From: Coffea arabica
Lineage: Eukaryota > Streptophyta > Magnoliopsida > Gentianales > Rubiaceae
Direction: 5' to 3'
Assembly: GCF_036785885.1 (NCBI RefSeq)
Contig: NC_092314.1
Coordinates: forward strand, 16,513,638 to 16,577,637
Length of the DNA: 64,000 nucleotides
The notes beneath the pieces were generated by a model. The model did no database searches and was not told where the DNA came from. It saw only the letters and a program-made list of their open reading frames with translations. Both the position numbers and the translations under genes were made by a program. Below are positions 33,901-45,710 of this stretch, piece by piece (position 1 is the first letter of the stretch; each line of letters begins with the position of its first letter).

Positions 33901-34384
33901 TTAACACACTATTCCTATGAATTCGGATATGAATCTTTTTAAATTTCTCATAGAGGCATAAATATATCGTAATATACATATACGTAAAATCTTTAAAATA
34001 ATTCATGAAATTAATAAGATTTAAAAGAAAAGGTTTTAACATGCATTCGGGACTAACAGGTCTAGACCCTTAGCTGCCTGCTTGTTCGACGGCGACGTCT
34101 TTTTCTTGTTCTCTACTCCTAGATGGTTCTTGTTCTAAGAGAAGGCAAATAATAAGAATTAGGAATGCTATTATTTCTTTTTGATAAGTGTTCTAAAACC
34201 TAATAACCATCCACTACTTGGTGGTTACGTGGGTTGAGGATTTTAAGTTATCCTATCTTATTTCCTTCTTAATCCCCAATTACCCTTTAACATTGTCTAC
34301 AAATATTTTTACTTTTACCCGTAGAAAATTACCACATAATTAATGAGCAAAAATAAAGATTGAAAAGAAAATGTGGGTTTTACA
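30991..34384 (-). repeat. 3' LTR of the second Gypsy (3394 bp, with foreign insert)
   Basis: Plus-strand ends TGTCACGCCCCTCACC and GTGGGTTTTACA. It corresponds to 45711-48574 but carries a ~640-bp replacement at 31120-31757. AT-rich stretches with long Ile/Tyr/Phe-rich open frames (32809-33205) are low-complexity and not genes. Confidence 0.92.
31120..31757. mobile_element. MITE-like insertion plus AT-rich expansion in the 3' LTR
   Basis: Absent from the other LTR, which has ~150 bp of native sequence here. It starts GGGCCTGTTTGGCACCC, a start phrase common in plant TIR elements, passes through a short GC-rich patch (CCGGCGCCGCCGG near 31320) and continues as TATATTTA-like repeats to about 31757. 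No inverted partner (TGCCAAACAGGCCC) is seen at the right end, so the element is truncated or the assignment is wrong. Confidence 0.45.
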
Positions 34385-34397
34385 TTCTACCCCCCTT
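34385..34397 (-). promoter_or_regulatory. Polypurine tract of the second Gypsy
   Basis: The minus strand reads AGGGGGGTAGAAT next to the 3' LTR start TGTAAAACCC. Confidence 0.8.
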
Positions 34398-35887
34398 ACA
34401 AAAAGTTTCATTCTTGAAACTTACGTAGGATATTTATTTTGCATGTCTTCCTCTAACTCCTACGTTGCCTCTCGCGGTGTATGGTTCATCCATTGCATCT
34501 TCATGTAGGGTATGGTTCTTCTCCTTAGAACTTAATCCTTCCAATCTATGATTCTCAAAGCGACTTTCTCCACTAACAAGTTCCCTCACCTCGATAGGTT
34601 GATGGCTTGGATCTGACACATACTTCCTTAGTTGGGAGACATGAAAAACATTATGTATTGTCGACAAAATGGTGGGAAGGCTAGTTGATATGCTAAAGGT
34701 CCAACACTTTCCAGTATTGTGTAAGGTCCCACGTACCTCGGATTTAACTTACTACTTCTTCCAAATCTCACTACAAGAAATTTGGTCATTAGTGACAACT
34801 TATTTCAATGACGAAAAAACAATCGTCACAGAATGGGATCCTTTAACCACAATACAGCAAGTTGTCACAATTGAGTCAAGGTAGCCAACACATCAGTGAC
34901 GACCTTGCATTGTTGTCACAATTCGATTCCCGCCAAGAGTCGTGGAGAGAGCAGGAACTGCAATAGTGACGACTTTCTAAAAGTCGTCGGTATTAATAGC
35001 ACTTTCTTTGACAACTTTGCTATTGTTGTCACTGATAACATTGTATAGCTGTTAGTGACAACCTAGTCTTGTCATTGTTTGATTTAAAATATTTATTGCT
35101 TTTTGCAACTATTACTCCTAATTTTTTGTAATCATTATGTGTTTTTTTAATGATTTTGAACTATTATATACTTTTGAGCCTCCTTATTAGTTTAATTTTC
35201 TTGTATATGTAATAACTTCAATAGAATAAAAAATAATTAAAAAATAAAAAATTCATTAGTGTAAATAAACTTATGACTACTTAACTTAGAGTGATTATTA
35301 GTTAATTTGATATGAATATAGATAAGAGTTTTCAAATTGAACCGATTATCAAAGTGCATAAATCCTAAACTCCATAGTTAATTAACTAATACACTTTATG
35401 TATTAGTTTAATTGTGCATTTTTTTCTTATTTGAAGATAATGGATTAATAGTGAAGTTTTATAAATACTAGTTATAATTGATATAAAGTTTTAGCACCTA
35501 TAAGAACTAGTTGAATTTTATTAAAATGCTTTTCCATTTATATGAATTTAAAAAATTTTGCCACTCATACTAAAATTTTAAAAATTGTGACACAAAAATA
35601 ATGAATAAAAATGAAATCTATATTTCAAATACAATTATAAAAGACAAAATTTCACAAATTTTTCTTGTGTAAAAAGGGGGGAATTATGATGTCCAAATCT
35701 AGTTAAAATTCAAGACAAAAACAAAGTGACGCAAATTTTAAAATTTGAGGCAAAGAAAGAGGCACAAATTTGTCCAAGTCTCTTGTACTACGTAGATGCA
35801 AAACAAAAACTTTTCTAAGTGTCGAACTCTCTCTCTGGCTCTCACAAATCGCCTCACTTTTACTCAGACCGTCAGACTCCCACACTC

Positions 35888-35953
35888 ACCTTTACCTCCA
35901 CCTCCACTTCCACTTCCACTTCCACCTTCACCTCCACCTCCACCTCCACCACC
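35888..35953 (+). repeat. (CCACYT)n hexamer repeat in the CACTA element
   Basis: Roughly ten CCACTT/CCACCT units in succession. It yields low-complexity His/Leu-rich open frames that are not genes. Confidence 0.9.
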
Positions 35954-37577
35954 TTTTTTTATTTTTTAAATCCAAAATTGTCTCATTAGATTGCATGTTC
36001 AATTCCAAGTATAAAACAAACATGATAAATTCAGAGACTAGGGTACGTCCACAAAAAAGAGGTAAATTTTGGCTCTACATACTGTCCTTCAATCACCAAT
36101 GACCTTCATCTGGCACCTATGGCCTTCTAAAACCACCAATGACCTCAAGCTGTCTCCTCCTACTTTCGCTGGAACACTTAAATATTGCTTGGGTACATGA
36201 AGATCCGAACCCTTGATCCCATTGATTTGGGGGGCAGGTTGGACTTGAACTTAGCTCAGACAACGCTGCTGTTACCGTGAGGCCGGCGAACCTTTCTCTA
36301 AATGCAGCGGTAATAAGATCTATTCTTCTTAACCTTAGCCTTGTAGATGTACGCCATCTTCTTGCCGAGGTACCAAGCCACCACCTCCTTTGTGTTCACT
36401 CCTTCGATCTGAATCAACAAAGTGTTCGAGTACTGGTTGGACTTCGACCTCTTGTACCCCAATATAGTTCCTCTCACGTAAAGCCTGACGCGCTATCCTT
36501 GGCGTCCCTTAATCACACTCTCGATCTCTTCGACAATTGAAGACCAGTGAAGTACCATGGCTCTTTGGCATTGAAGACCAAGCAATTCTCCAAGTCTCTG
36601 CAGCAAAGGTTAGTTCTTTCCCTCTCTTCTTTGTCTCTAAGATAATTTGCAAATATTTTGGCCCTATGCTTTTTTTATTTTCTGAAAATTTTTACCTGCA
36701 TTCTTGTTGAACCTGCATTGAGGGTGTAATTTTATGGTTATTTACTTGATTAATCTTTGCATCCCCTGAAATTTTATTGCCCTAAATTTTAACTTGGGGA
36801 AAATTAGGGAAAATTTTTTGCCTAGTTATCGTGAATCCCCTAGATTAATTGTATCCTCTACTTCTTGGCCCACTTGGGAAGGACTTGCTGCTTCCCAACT
36901 ATTTTTTGCATAAAACCCAGCTACGGCTGGACTTGGCAGGGGGAGAATTGAACAAAAATTCACCAGCAGTTGGAAAATTCTGGTTGTTGTTGTTGGTAGT
37001 GTAATTGATCACACTTTCTGCTTCTTTCCCTCATTAGACAAACCTATCCAACAAACTTAGAAAACATAAAATTAGATGTGTTTTGCCACTAGTTTTTGGG
37101 GTTGGTTTAGTTTATCTAACAAGCTAATTGGGGCTTTTGTATGGGTACGCAGAGCAGGAACAGATGGGATGTTATGTGCTTGATTTGACCCAGTTTTTTT
37201 CCTCCTCAAATTGAATATGATTGAATAGGCTGGGTATGTATCATATGGAGGGGTTGTTCATGACTAGAAATCTGCTTCGGTTATTCTTTTTCAGACTTGG
37301 GAGTTGATGTTGTATAGTTTGAGATGTATAATTTTAGGAATGGCTTAAATTAATTGGAGCTTTCTTTTGCATCTTTTGTAATGGAACATAATCTATCTTG
37401 TTTTTAATGAATTGTTGTTATGTGTACCTGACATGGACTTTAGTGAAAATGTGTTTTATTTGATTGGGTTTTCATTGTTGGTATTTGGCAAATTTAAGTT
37501 TCCATACACAGTGCTCTGTCTTCAGTATAATATTATATGTTCTTATTCTTCATGTTAGGATAAAGGGCTACATAAAT

Positions 37578-38276
37578 ATGGATAGGAGCTGGATGTCAAT
37601 TAAGAATTATCTAGATCCTAAATATTTAGATGGAGTCAATGAATTTAGTAGGTTTGCTTTTTAAGATAAGGATCCTAATTGTAAGCTTCCATATCCTTGC
37701 AAAGTATGCAATAACTTTGATGACCAAATTAAGGAAGTCATGGCTGATCACTTGTGCAGTGGAATTGTTAATGGTTATACTAGGTGGATATATCATGGGA
37801 AAAATTTTGAATCAAATGATGAGGAGAGTGATGATATAGATGTAAATGAAGAAAATAGTGAGTTTGATGATATTGAGGAGCTGTTAAATGACATTGGAGT
37901 TGCTAACTTTGGTGAGAATTTGAGATATTCAATAGAACCTAATAGGGGTAGTGGTGGCGCACAAGGAGGTGAAGCTAGCAGGTTTCTTAGAATATTATCC
38001 GAAATTGAAAAAAGCATATACCCTGGTTGTGAAAAGTATTCGAAACTCTCTTTTGTTGTCCATATCCTTCACTTGAAAACAATGAATCGGTGGACCTGTA
38101 AATCCATAGATATGCTATTGAAATTCTTGAGTAATGTATTTCCCATGGCATCAATTCCTAGTTCATATTATGAAGCAAAAATTTTCATTCGTGAGTTGGG
38201 GCTAAATTGTGTAAAAATCCATGCTTGCAAAAATTTGATTAGATCAGTACCACTAGGTGAATTACTTAGAGATTAA
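37578..38276 (+). pseudogene. CACTA TNP2-type transposase, N-terminal part only
   Basis: ATG at 37578 starts MDRSWMSIKNYLD, the conserved opening of the plant transposase-associated domain. An in-frame TAA at 37662-37664 interrupts it. The same frame continues with KLPYPCKVCNNFDDQIKEV and the conserved Cys pair, through an acidic linker (DDIDVNEENSEFDDIEELL) to YPGCEKYSKLSF and YYEAKIFIRELGLNCVKIHAC, typical of the segment preceding the catalytic region. It ends at a stop at 38274-38276, shortly after IHAC. The catalytic domain that would follow is absent over the next 1.7 kb of the element. Confidence 0.88.
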
Positions 38277-39615
38277 TGATATAAGCTGATATCATTTGCT
38301 ACAAGTTTGGAAGTTTTTATAATTGTTATCTCGACATCTCTAATAGTATGTATGACCTTGAAATAGCCTCTCCTTTGGGATATGTCTGATGAATGATGGC
38401 CTTTAAATGTGATGGATGTCCATAAACATGTGACCAGACTATATGTCCAGATTGTTCTTGATTCAAATTTCCTTTGTTAAACTTGCTGTGAAAATTTTCC
38501 AACAGTGTCTACTTCGATATAAAGCGTCCTGGTGGTTTACTATGTTGATCAAATTATGTAGATAAATAGATGAAAGCTGATGTCATCTATTGGCCCTGTT
38601 TTCATATATGAAAATGTCTTTCTTCTTTAATTTTGTTTCTTTTCTTCCTTTTGTTTTTTGTCGTGGCCAATTATAATTTGCTCTTCCAAATCAATTTTGA
38701 AAATGTGCTGTTCTATATGGAAATGTACTGTTCTATATGGCCTGTATAGACTAACCTTTCGCTATAAGTGATGCTAGACTAATATTGGTCAAGAGTATTG
38801 ATTACCTATTGTAAGCCATGATTGCTAATTGTATACTCTTCACTTAGAAATAGCAATCAGATATAAGACAAATATTTATGTGCTTATTTGTGGGAAAGTG
38901 GATGGGAAAATTGATGGTTTCTCTCATTGCTTATATCTACTTAATATGCGGCTGATCACTTGTACTATGTTGCAAGCAACTTGCCTGGAAGCCTCTTATA
39001 GGGAGATAGTAAAAGATGGCTTTTGCTATATTGTTTCAATAGCCTTTTTGCAATGAACTTTACTTGAATTGAACCTATGTACACAGCCAATTGATTAACA
39101 TTGATTTATTATGTACTTAATTTGTTATGTTCATGTGAATCAACTGCATTTTTTGGTAGATAAGCTAATCAAAGTTACTTTTACTTTGATGTTCTGCTCG
39201 TCTCCGTATTTACTACTTATTTTCTTAATGCAGAAAATGGCTGTTCATTCAATCTTTTTGGAAGATTAGCGAATATTACTGAAATTTCCAGCACTAGAGT
39301 CCATGCTTTTGACTGACCAACATTAGAGATGAATATGTCTTTTGTTCATGTAGCTCACTTACGAGTTTTCTATTTCTTTATTTCAGTAGTCTTTTGTAAA
39401 ACGACCTTAATTTGATGTAAAATTTTGGATGCCTAGACCCCTTATTGAAACATTTATTTTGTGATGTAGAACTTATATGACATTTGGAGATAATTTGTGG
39501 TATATTGGCATCCAGCTTCTAATGCAGTTACAACTTTTATTTCTTTTTTAATGGCATGCAAGATATATTATTTTTCATTTTTAGATATAATTGTAGCAGG
39601 AAAATCTTCAAATTT
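38277..39615. other. CACTA interior without coding sequence
   Basis: AT-rich, with only short open frames and no transposase catalytic motif. It includes a small direct repeat GAAATGTACTGTTCTATATGG / AAATGTGCTGTTCTATATGG-like near 38700-38740, seen in pieces. Confidence 0.6.
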
Positions 39616-40013
39616 CATGGTGATAAAGTGTTGTCACTGAATCAGAATCCTCCATTGATTACAACCTGTTGTCATAGAATTAAAAAGTGTTTAGTGACAA
39701 CAAAAATTGTCAGTAAATAGTCTATACCAATGACAACTATGAACTAGTTTTAGTGACAACATCGCTTTGTACATCATTGACAAGATACTATGTCATCACT
39801 AAAATTACAACAATTATTGACGACACTAGTTGTCGCAAAACAGTCCCATTCACTGACGACTTTTAGGGTCGTCACTATGTACTTTTACCGACGGGTCTTC
39901 AGTGACGACTTTGTGACAACTAAAAAGTTGTCAATAAAAGTTATCAGTGGCGACTCTTTATTTTTTTGTGACAAAAATGGCTTGTCACTGAAGACCAATT
40001 TTTTGTAGTGTCT

Positions 40014-40930
40014 CATCACTCCTTTGATGGGGGATACCTCCAAATATACCTTTTCTCCCGGTTGAAATTCTAAAGATCTTCTCTTTAAATTTGCCCAACT
40101 CTTGTTTTAGTCTTAAGCTACCTTTAGTCTTTCTCGACTAATCTTAATTTCTCCAGGGTCCTTTCCACCAAATCAGGGCCACTGATTAGTTTATCACCTA
40201 CTTCATTCCAATATAAGAGAGATCTATACTTTCACCAATGCAACACCTCAAACGGTGCCATACCTATACCGCTATGATAACTATTATTATACGAGAATTT
40301 CATTAATTTGACCAATTTATCCCAACTATCTGCGAAATCTAGAGCACAAACTCGCAGCATGTCCTCTAGTGTTTGTATAGTCCTTTCGGATTCTTCATTC
40401 GTTTGGAGGATATCTCGGACTTAACTTACAAATAATCTTTTCGGATTGTCCATTCGTACCTCGGTCTTAACTTATCACTTCTTCCAAATCTCATCACTCC
40501 CTTGATGGGGGATACCTCCAAATATACCTTTTCTCTCGGTTGAAATTCAAAAGGTCTTCTCTTTAAATCTGCCCAACTCTTGTTTCGGTCCTGAGCTACC
40601 TTTAGTTTTTCTCGACTAATCTTAATTTCTCCAGGGTTCTTTCCACCAAATCAGGGCCAATGATTAGTTTATTATCTACTTCATTCCAATATAAGGGACA
40701 TCTACACTTTCACTAATGCAACACCTCAAACGGTGCCATACCTATCCCGCTATGATAACCATTATTATACGAGAATTCCATTAATTTAACCAACTTATCC
40801 CAACTATCTGTGAAGTCTAGAGCACAAACTCATAACATGTCCTCTAGTGTTTGCATGGTCCTTTCGGATTGTCAATTCATTTGGAGGTGGAAGGCGGTAC
40901 TTAGTCTCAGATTCTTCCCCATAACCTCTT
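40014..40930 (-). repeat. 478-bp tandem duplication of the integrase core region
   Basis: CATCACTCCTTTGATGGGGG at 40014 recurs as CATCACTCCCTTGATGGGGG at 40492, and most of the following ~420 bp aligns (e.g. CAACACCTCAAACGGTGCCA in both). The copies are diverged, so the duplication is old. The CACTA element inserted at the start of the first copy. Confidence 0.88.
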
Positions 40931-43900
40931 GGTAGGTCGACCAAAATCTAGGCGTAAATTTAGGATCCCGATCCGACACTATACTCATTGAGACACTGTG
41001 AAGACACACAATTTGCTCCAATACATCTCTATAATCTCTTCATTGTTAGTCTATTCGATATTGGTAGGAAGTGGGCAGACTTGGTTAGCCGATCGACTAT
41101 AACCCAGATGGCATCATTGTCCTAACTGTTCAAGGCAAACCTACCACAAAATCCACCGTCACATGTTCCCACTTCCATTGTGAGATTTCTAGGGGTTGCA
41201 ATAAATCGATAGGTCTCTAGTGCTCAACTTTTACTTGTTGGCATACTAAGCACTTAGCCATATATTCTGTTATTTCTCGTTTCATTTCATTGCATCAATA
41301 ATTTTTCTTCAGGTCCCGATACATTTTGGTCCCACTGGGGTGAATAGAGAATCTTAAATTGTGTGCCTCCTTTAGTAATTCCTGTTTCAATCCTTCATCC
41401 CTCGGCACACATATTCGACCCTCTTTCCACAAACTCCCGTCGTCCTTCAATTCAAGCCTATCAAAAGGTTCAACTCTAATATTTTCCTTGATCTTAGTAA
41501 ACCCGTCATCTGAATATTGTGCTTCCTTAATCCTATCTATCAAAGTAGGTGCGACCACTAGAGTAGTTAGTATTTTGGCAGTGGAGTCCACAATTTCTAA
41601 TTCAAAATTCTCCATTTGTTTCTCTACCGTGGGTTCTCTTAATGCCCTTGACTTCCGACTAAGGGCATCTGCTACCCTATTTGCTTTGCCTGGGTGGTAG
41701 CTGATTGTCAAGTCATAATTCTTAATTAATTCTAACCACCTTCTCTACCTCATATTCAACTCCCTTAGAGTAAACGGATACTTGAGAATTTTATAATCGG
41801 TAAAAACTTCACATTGCATCCCATACAAGTAATGCCTCCATATTTTCAAGGTAAAGACTACTACCGTCAATTCCAAATCATACGTTGGATAATTCTACTC
41901 GAAAGTTTTTAATTGGCGAGAAGTATAAGAGATTACTCTCCCATTTTGCATCAAGACACATTCTAAACCTTTTTTAGAGGCATCATTATAGATCATAAAT
42001 CCTTCCATTCCAGAGGGTAGGGCAAGTACTGGGGCTGACACTAGTTTCTCCTTTAATTTCTGAAAACTCGTCTCACATTTATCTATCCATTCAAATTTTG
42101 CCCTTTTTTGAGTCAACTCAATAAGAGACATGGCAATGGTGGAGAATCTTTTCACAAATTTTTGATAATAGTCAACCAATCCTAAAAAACTCCTTACTTC
42201 AGTCACATTAGTGAGTCGTGGCTAATCTATGATTGCCTCCACTTTTTTTTGGATCAACCAACACCCCTTTGGCTGATATCATATGTCCTAAGAATGTCAT
42301 ACTTTTCAATCAAAATTCACATTTACTAAATTTAACATACAATTTCACCCTTCTTAATATCTCTAGAGTTTCTCTAAGATGGGCAATATGAGTTTCTTCA
42401 TTTGCAAAGTATACTAGAATATCATTAATTAATACCATAACAAAACGGTCTAGTTGCGGTTTGAACACCCTCTTCATCAAATCCATAAAGGCTGTCGGCG
42501 TGTTGGTTAATTCGAAGGATATTACTAAAAACTCATAGTACCCGTATCTCATTTGAAATGCATTTTTTGGATATCTTTGGCTTTAATTTTCAATTAATGG
42601 TATCTAGATCTCAAATCTATTTTAGACAATATTTTAACTCTCTTCAACTTGTCAAAAAGATCATCTATCCTAACAAGAGGGTATTTGTTCTTTATTGTGA
42701 TTCGATTCAATTCCCTATAATTAATACACAATCTTAAACTACCATCTTTCTTCATGATAAAGAGTACTGGCGCACCCCAATAAGAAACATTAGATCTAAT
42801 GAATTTCTTATCTAATAATTTTTGTAATTGTTCCTTGAGTTCTTTTAATTCTGCAGACACTATTCTATAGAGGGCAATAGATATAGGAGTTGCCTCCAAA
42901 ATAACATTATTTCAAACTCTATTTCCCTGTTTGGAGATAGACCAGGAAGGTCATTCGAAAATACATCAGAAAATCTTTCACCACTGAAATCTTTTCTAAT
43001 GGTGTTTCCTCCTTCTCGGTATATACCAAATAAACCATATATGCTTTACACCCTTTTCTTATTACCCTATAAGTTTGCATAGCAAATAGAAGTGGTAGCT
43101 TACAGATTTTTCTAACATTGGTATTTACTTGGTAAGAGTAACTTTCCTCGTGTAGTTTCATGAACAACATTCTCTTCCCCTTATAATCAATCGGTGCAAA
43201 ATGTCTAGTTAGTCTGTCCATTCCTAAAATGATGTCAAAATCACTCATATTTATCTACACTAGATCCACTTCTAATTTCCTATCTTCCAATTCCACATTA
43301 CAGTTTAAATACTTAATATGGGATGCTAGTACTCTATTTCCTGGAACAGCCACTCCGTAGGGGTGGTCCATCCATTAAAAAGACATGCACAGGTACTTTG
43401 CAAATTTCTTAGCAACAAAAGAGTGACTAACTCCACAATCAAATTGCACATATGCAAGCCCAGAATTGATTAAAAGGGTACCTGTGACTACGTCACCAGA
43501 CGCCTCCGCCTCAACGTTAGTCATGGCATGCACCATTGCGTTAACTTTTGGTTTCTTATTAGTTGAGTTTCCATTCTTATTCCTTTCTACCTTCTTATTT
43601 GGACAATTCATAACTTTATACCCCTATTGCCCACACTCAAAACAAGCTCCTGTCCCAAGTTAGTGTTCCCTCTAGTGCATCTTTCCATAGTTTTACACGC
43701 GAAAAAGGTCATCCTAAGTCGACATTGTCCCCGATGCATCTTTTTGCAAGTTTTGCATGTAGGAAAGGTACTTCCTCTAGTTATCCTCGGAGATGGTTCA
43801 AGACTATTCTTCACTAAGCGGAACCGTCTGCTAGGCTTCAGTGTTCTCGACATTGTAAGTTCATTCTCTAGTCTAGACCTTTTATTCCTAACCTCCTCAA

Positions 43901-45242
43901 CTAACCTTTTGCAATCCGCCTCAGGTGTTCATCCTAATCTGAATTCTACTCGACAACCTCCACATGAACTTATACTTCGTCAACTCCACATCCACCATTG
44001 TAGATGGGACAAACCTTTCTAGCGCAGTGAATTTATCCGAATACTACACTACAAACATTCTCGATGTTTGCTTCAAATTTTCAAACTGATCTATTTTCTG
44101 CATCCTCACAACATGTGGAAAAAGGTATTTCAAAAACTCCTCTCTAAATTTTATCTAATTACTGATGGGGGCGACAATAGGTTTCAGAGTTCCCCACCAC
44201 TTGTTGGCCTTTCCTACCAAAAAAGGTTTAATGATTAGGTATTTCATCTCCTCCGGCACTTGTAAAAGTGCAAAGTTATTTTCCATCTCATCTCACCACT
44301 TTTCTGCCAAATTTGAATCAGGAGTCCCATCAAAAGTGGGAATATGGACCATTTTCATTTGCTCATAGTAGGATTGGGTTCTACCCTATCCATAATTTTG
44401 AGATTGGGCAATCTGAATATATACTAATTGTGCCTGAGCCTGTGCCTGCCCCTGTAAAGCTTGTACTATCTTGGTTAGTGCCTCACTAATTCTATAGGTA
44501 ACATCATGTAAGGTTGGTGTCCACTTGGTATAATCCCTTAGTAATTCACGTTCTGGTCATTGTTCTCCTGATGTGGTTCTTGGTTATAGTCACCATGGTC
44601 ATTTTTATCATGAGTACTATCATTCTGATTTTCGGTACACCTAGCATTTGGTGTCATTTCCTGAATCAAGCAGATGAGTTTCATACTAAAGTGAGTATTT
44701 TATTCTTATTTATTATTGTTTATATATATATTTTTTTTAGTATGACCACTAGAGTAATTTACTTGCATGTTTTATACACACTATCCCATGAGATAAATTT
44801 AAAGTAGAGAAATTTTATTCACCAACTCAAGATGAAAAGAAACAACTAAATTCTTCCACATAAGAAATCAACATCCTAACATATTCTAAAAATTCCTAAC
44901 AAATCTAGTGTTCAAAATTCCCAAACATGTCTTACAATTTGATAGATGAATTAATCAATGTAAACAATCACCAAATCCTACGTACTAATGTTTTTAGAAT
45001 AATACTCAGTAACAATAAAAATCGCTCCTCTGGGCCTTGTCTAACTCAGCATCACTATCAGCCCACATATGGTCCCACGCAGGCATCTAGGGTGCAAGTG
45101 GTAGGTGATCATCTATCCAGTTAACCACGCGCTGTCTCCTCTCTTCCTATTTCACCACTAAGGTATAGTAATCTACATCCTGATCCTGAAGTAAGGAAGC
45201 CACTTCTTCAAATCTCTCATGATACATATAGGCAAGTTCCTT

Positions 45243-45551
45243 CTACACCTCCTTTTCCGTTTTCAACTTATTAATCTCCTCCTGTAGACGGAGGACCTCC
45301 TCATGCAAGACTTCCTTACTCTGCCTCATATGTTCCCTCGACACCATCAATATAGAGATCTCATGCGTTTGGTCAACTACTCGATTAGCCAACGCATGAG
45401 ACTTTCTAACTCTGTATGTGACTCGCTCTAACTCCTCAAAATACACGTCCCTATAGATCCTCAGCCTCTTCTTAAGGTGAGTCACATCACATCCCGTCAC
45501 ATGAATTGGGCCATCGCAATCCTGATTCTCCCCGTGTACTAGCTCAGCCAT
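45243..45551 (-). pseudogene. Coiled-coil ORF between PBS and gag of the second Gypsy
   Basis: ATG at 45551 lies 140 bp from the PBS. The product starts MAELVHGENQDCDG and is strongly helical with heptads (THLKKRLRIYRDVYFEELER, HEEVLRLQEEINKLKTEKEV). A TAG stops it at 45243, but the same frame continues (KELAYMYHERFEEVASLLQ) to about 45170, so the ancestral protein was longer, ~125 residues. Position, size class and coiled-coil character match the ORF at 12238-12780, although I see no clear residue-level identity. No known domain. Confidence 0.6.
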
Positions 45552-45691
45552 TTCTTACAAGGTCAAAAAGAACTCCATTAGTAATCATTTCATCTTCCTC
45601 AAGGTACAAACATCTTTTCAAGCCTAATCTTCTAGTTGCTACTGATCATTTTCCTAACATGTGCTACCTCATGGCATTAATCATAACCTAG

Positions 45692-45702
45692 GCTCTGATA
45701 CC
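45692..45702 (-). promoter_or_regulatory. Primer-binding site of the second Gypsy
   Basis: The minus strand reads GGTATCAGAGC (tRNA-iMet type). It is 8 bases from the LTR end at 45711, a longer gap than the two bases in the 4-16 kb element. Confidence 0.8.
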
Positions 45703-45710
45703 CCTAAAAA

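Larger units (their letters stand above)
34769..40010 (+). mobile_element. CACTA (En/Spm) DNA transposon, TSD TCT
   Basis: Ends are CACTACAAGAAATTTGGTC on the left and, as reverse complement, CACTACAAAAAATTGGTC on the right, a classic CACTA terminal inverted repeat. A 3-bp duplication TCT flanks it (34766-34768 and 40011-40013). Removing it restores CCAAATCTCATCACTCC, which is found uninterrupted at 40481-40500. Subterminal blocks (34785-35070, 39620-39990) are packed with GTGACAAC/GTTGTCAC and GTGACGAC/GTCGTCAC motifs in both orientations, the usual transposase-binding arrays. At 5,242 bp with only a transposase N-terminus it is probably a deletion derivative that needs a helper. Confidence 0.96.
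34434..44560 (-). pseudogene. Gag-pol of the second Gypsy, broken and split by CACTA
   Basis: Element order: gag core around 44480-43860 (FDGTPDSNLAEKW, NKWWGTLKP) with several stops; zinc knuckle CKTCKKMHRGQC near 43750; protease remnant DCGVSHSFV near 43400; RT N-half 42899-42594 ([19 protein letters not shown]); RT catalytic region 42552-42310, where the usual FIDDI is LINDI; RNase H 42206-41895; RNase H end and integrase zinc region 41711-41295 ([29 protein letters not shown]); integrase core duplicated at 40930-40014; integrase C-terminal piece 34667-34434 (STIHNVFHVSQLRKYV). No intact domain set remains. The loss of an RT catalytic Asp shows it could not self-replicate. Confidence 0.9.

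Noticed and set aside
35770..36102. 110-aa His/Leu-rich open frame
   Set aside because: Driven by the (CCACYT)n repeat within the CACTA element.
36190..36290. tRNA-like phrase (GATCCGAACCC, GGACTTGAACTT)
   Set aside because: No acceptor stem or cloverleaf arms could be paired around it.
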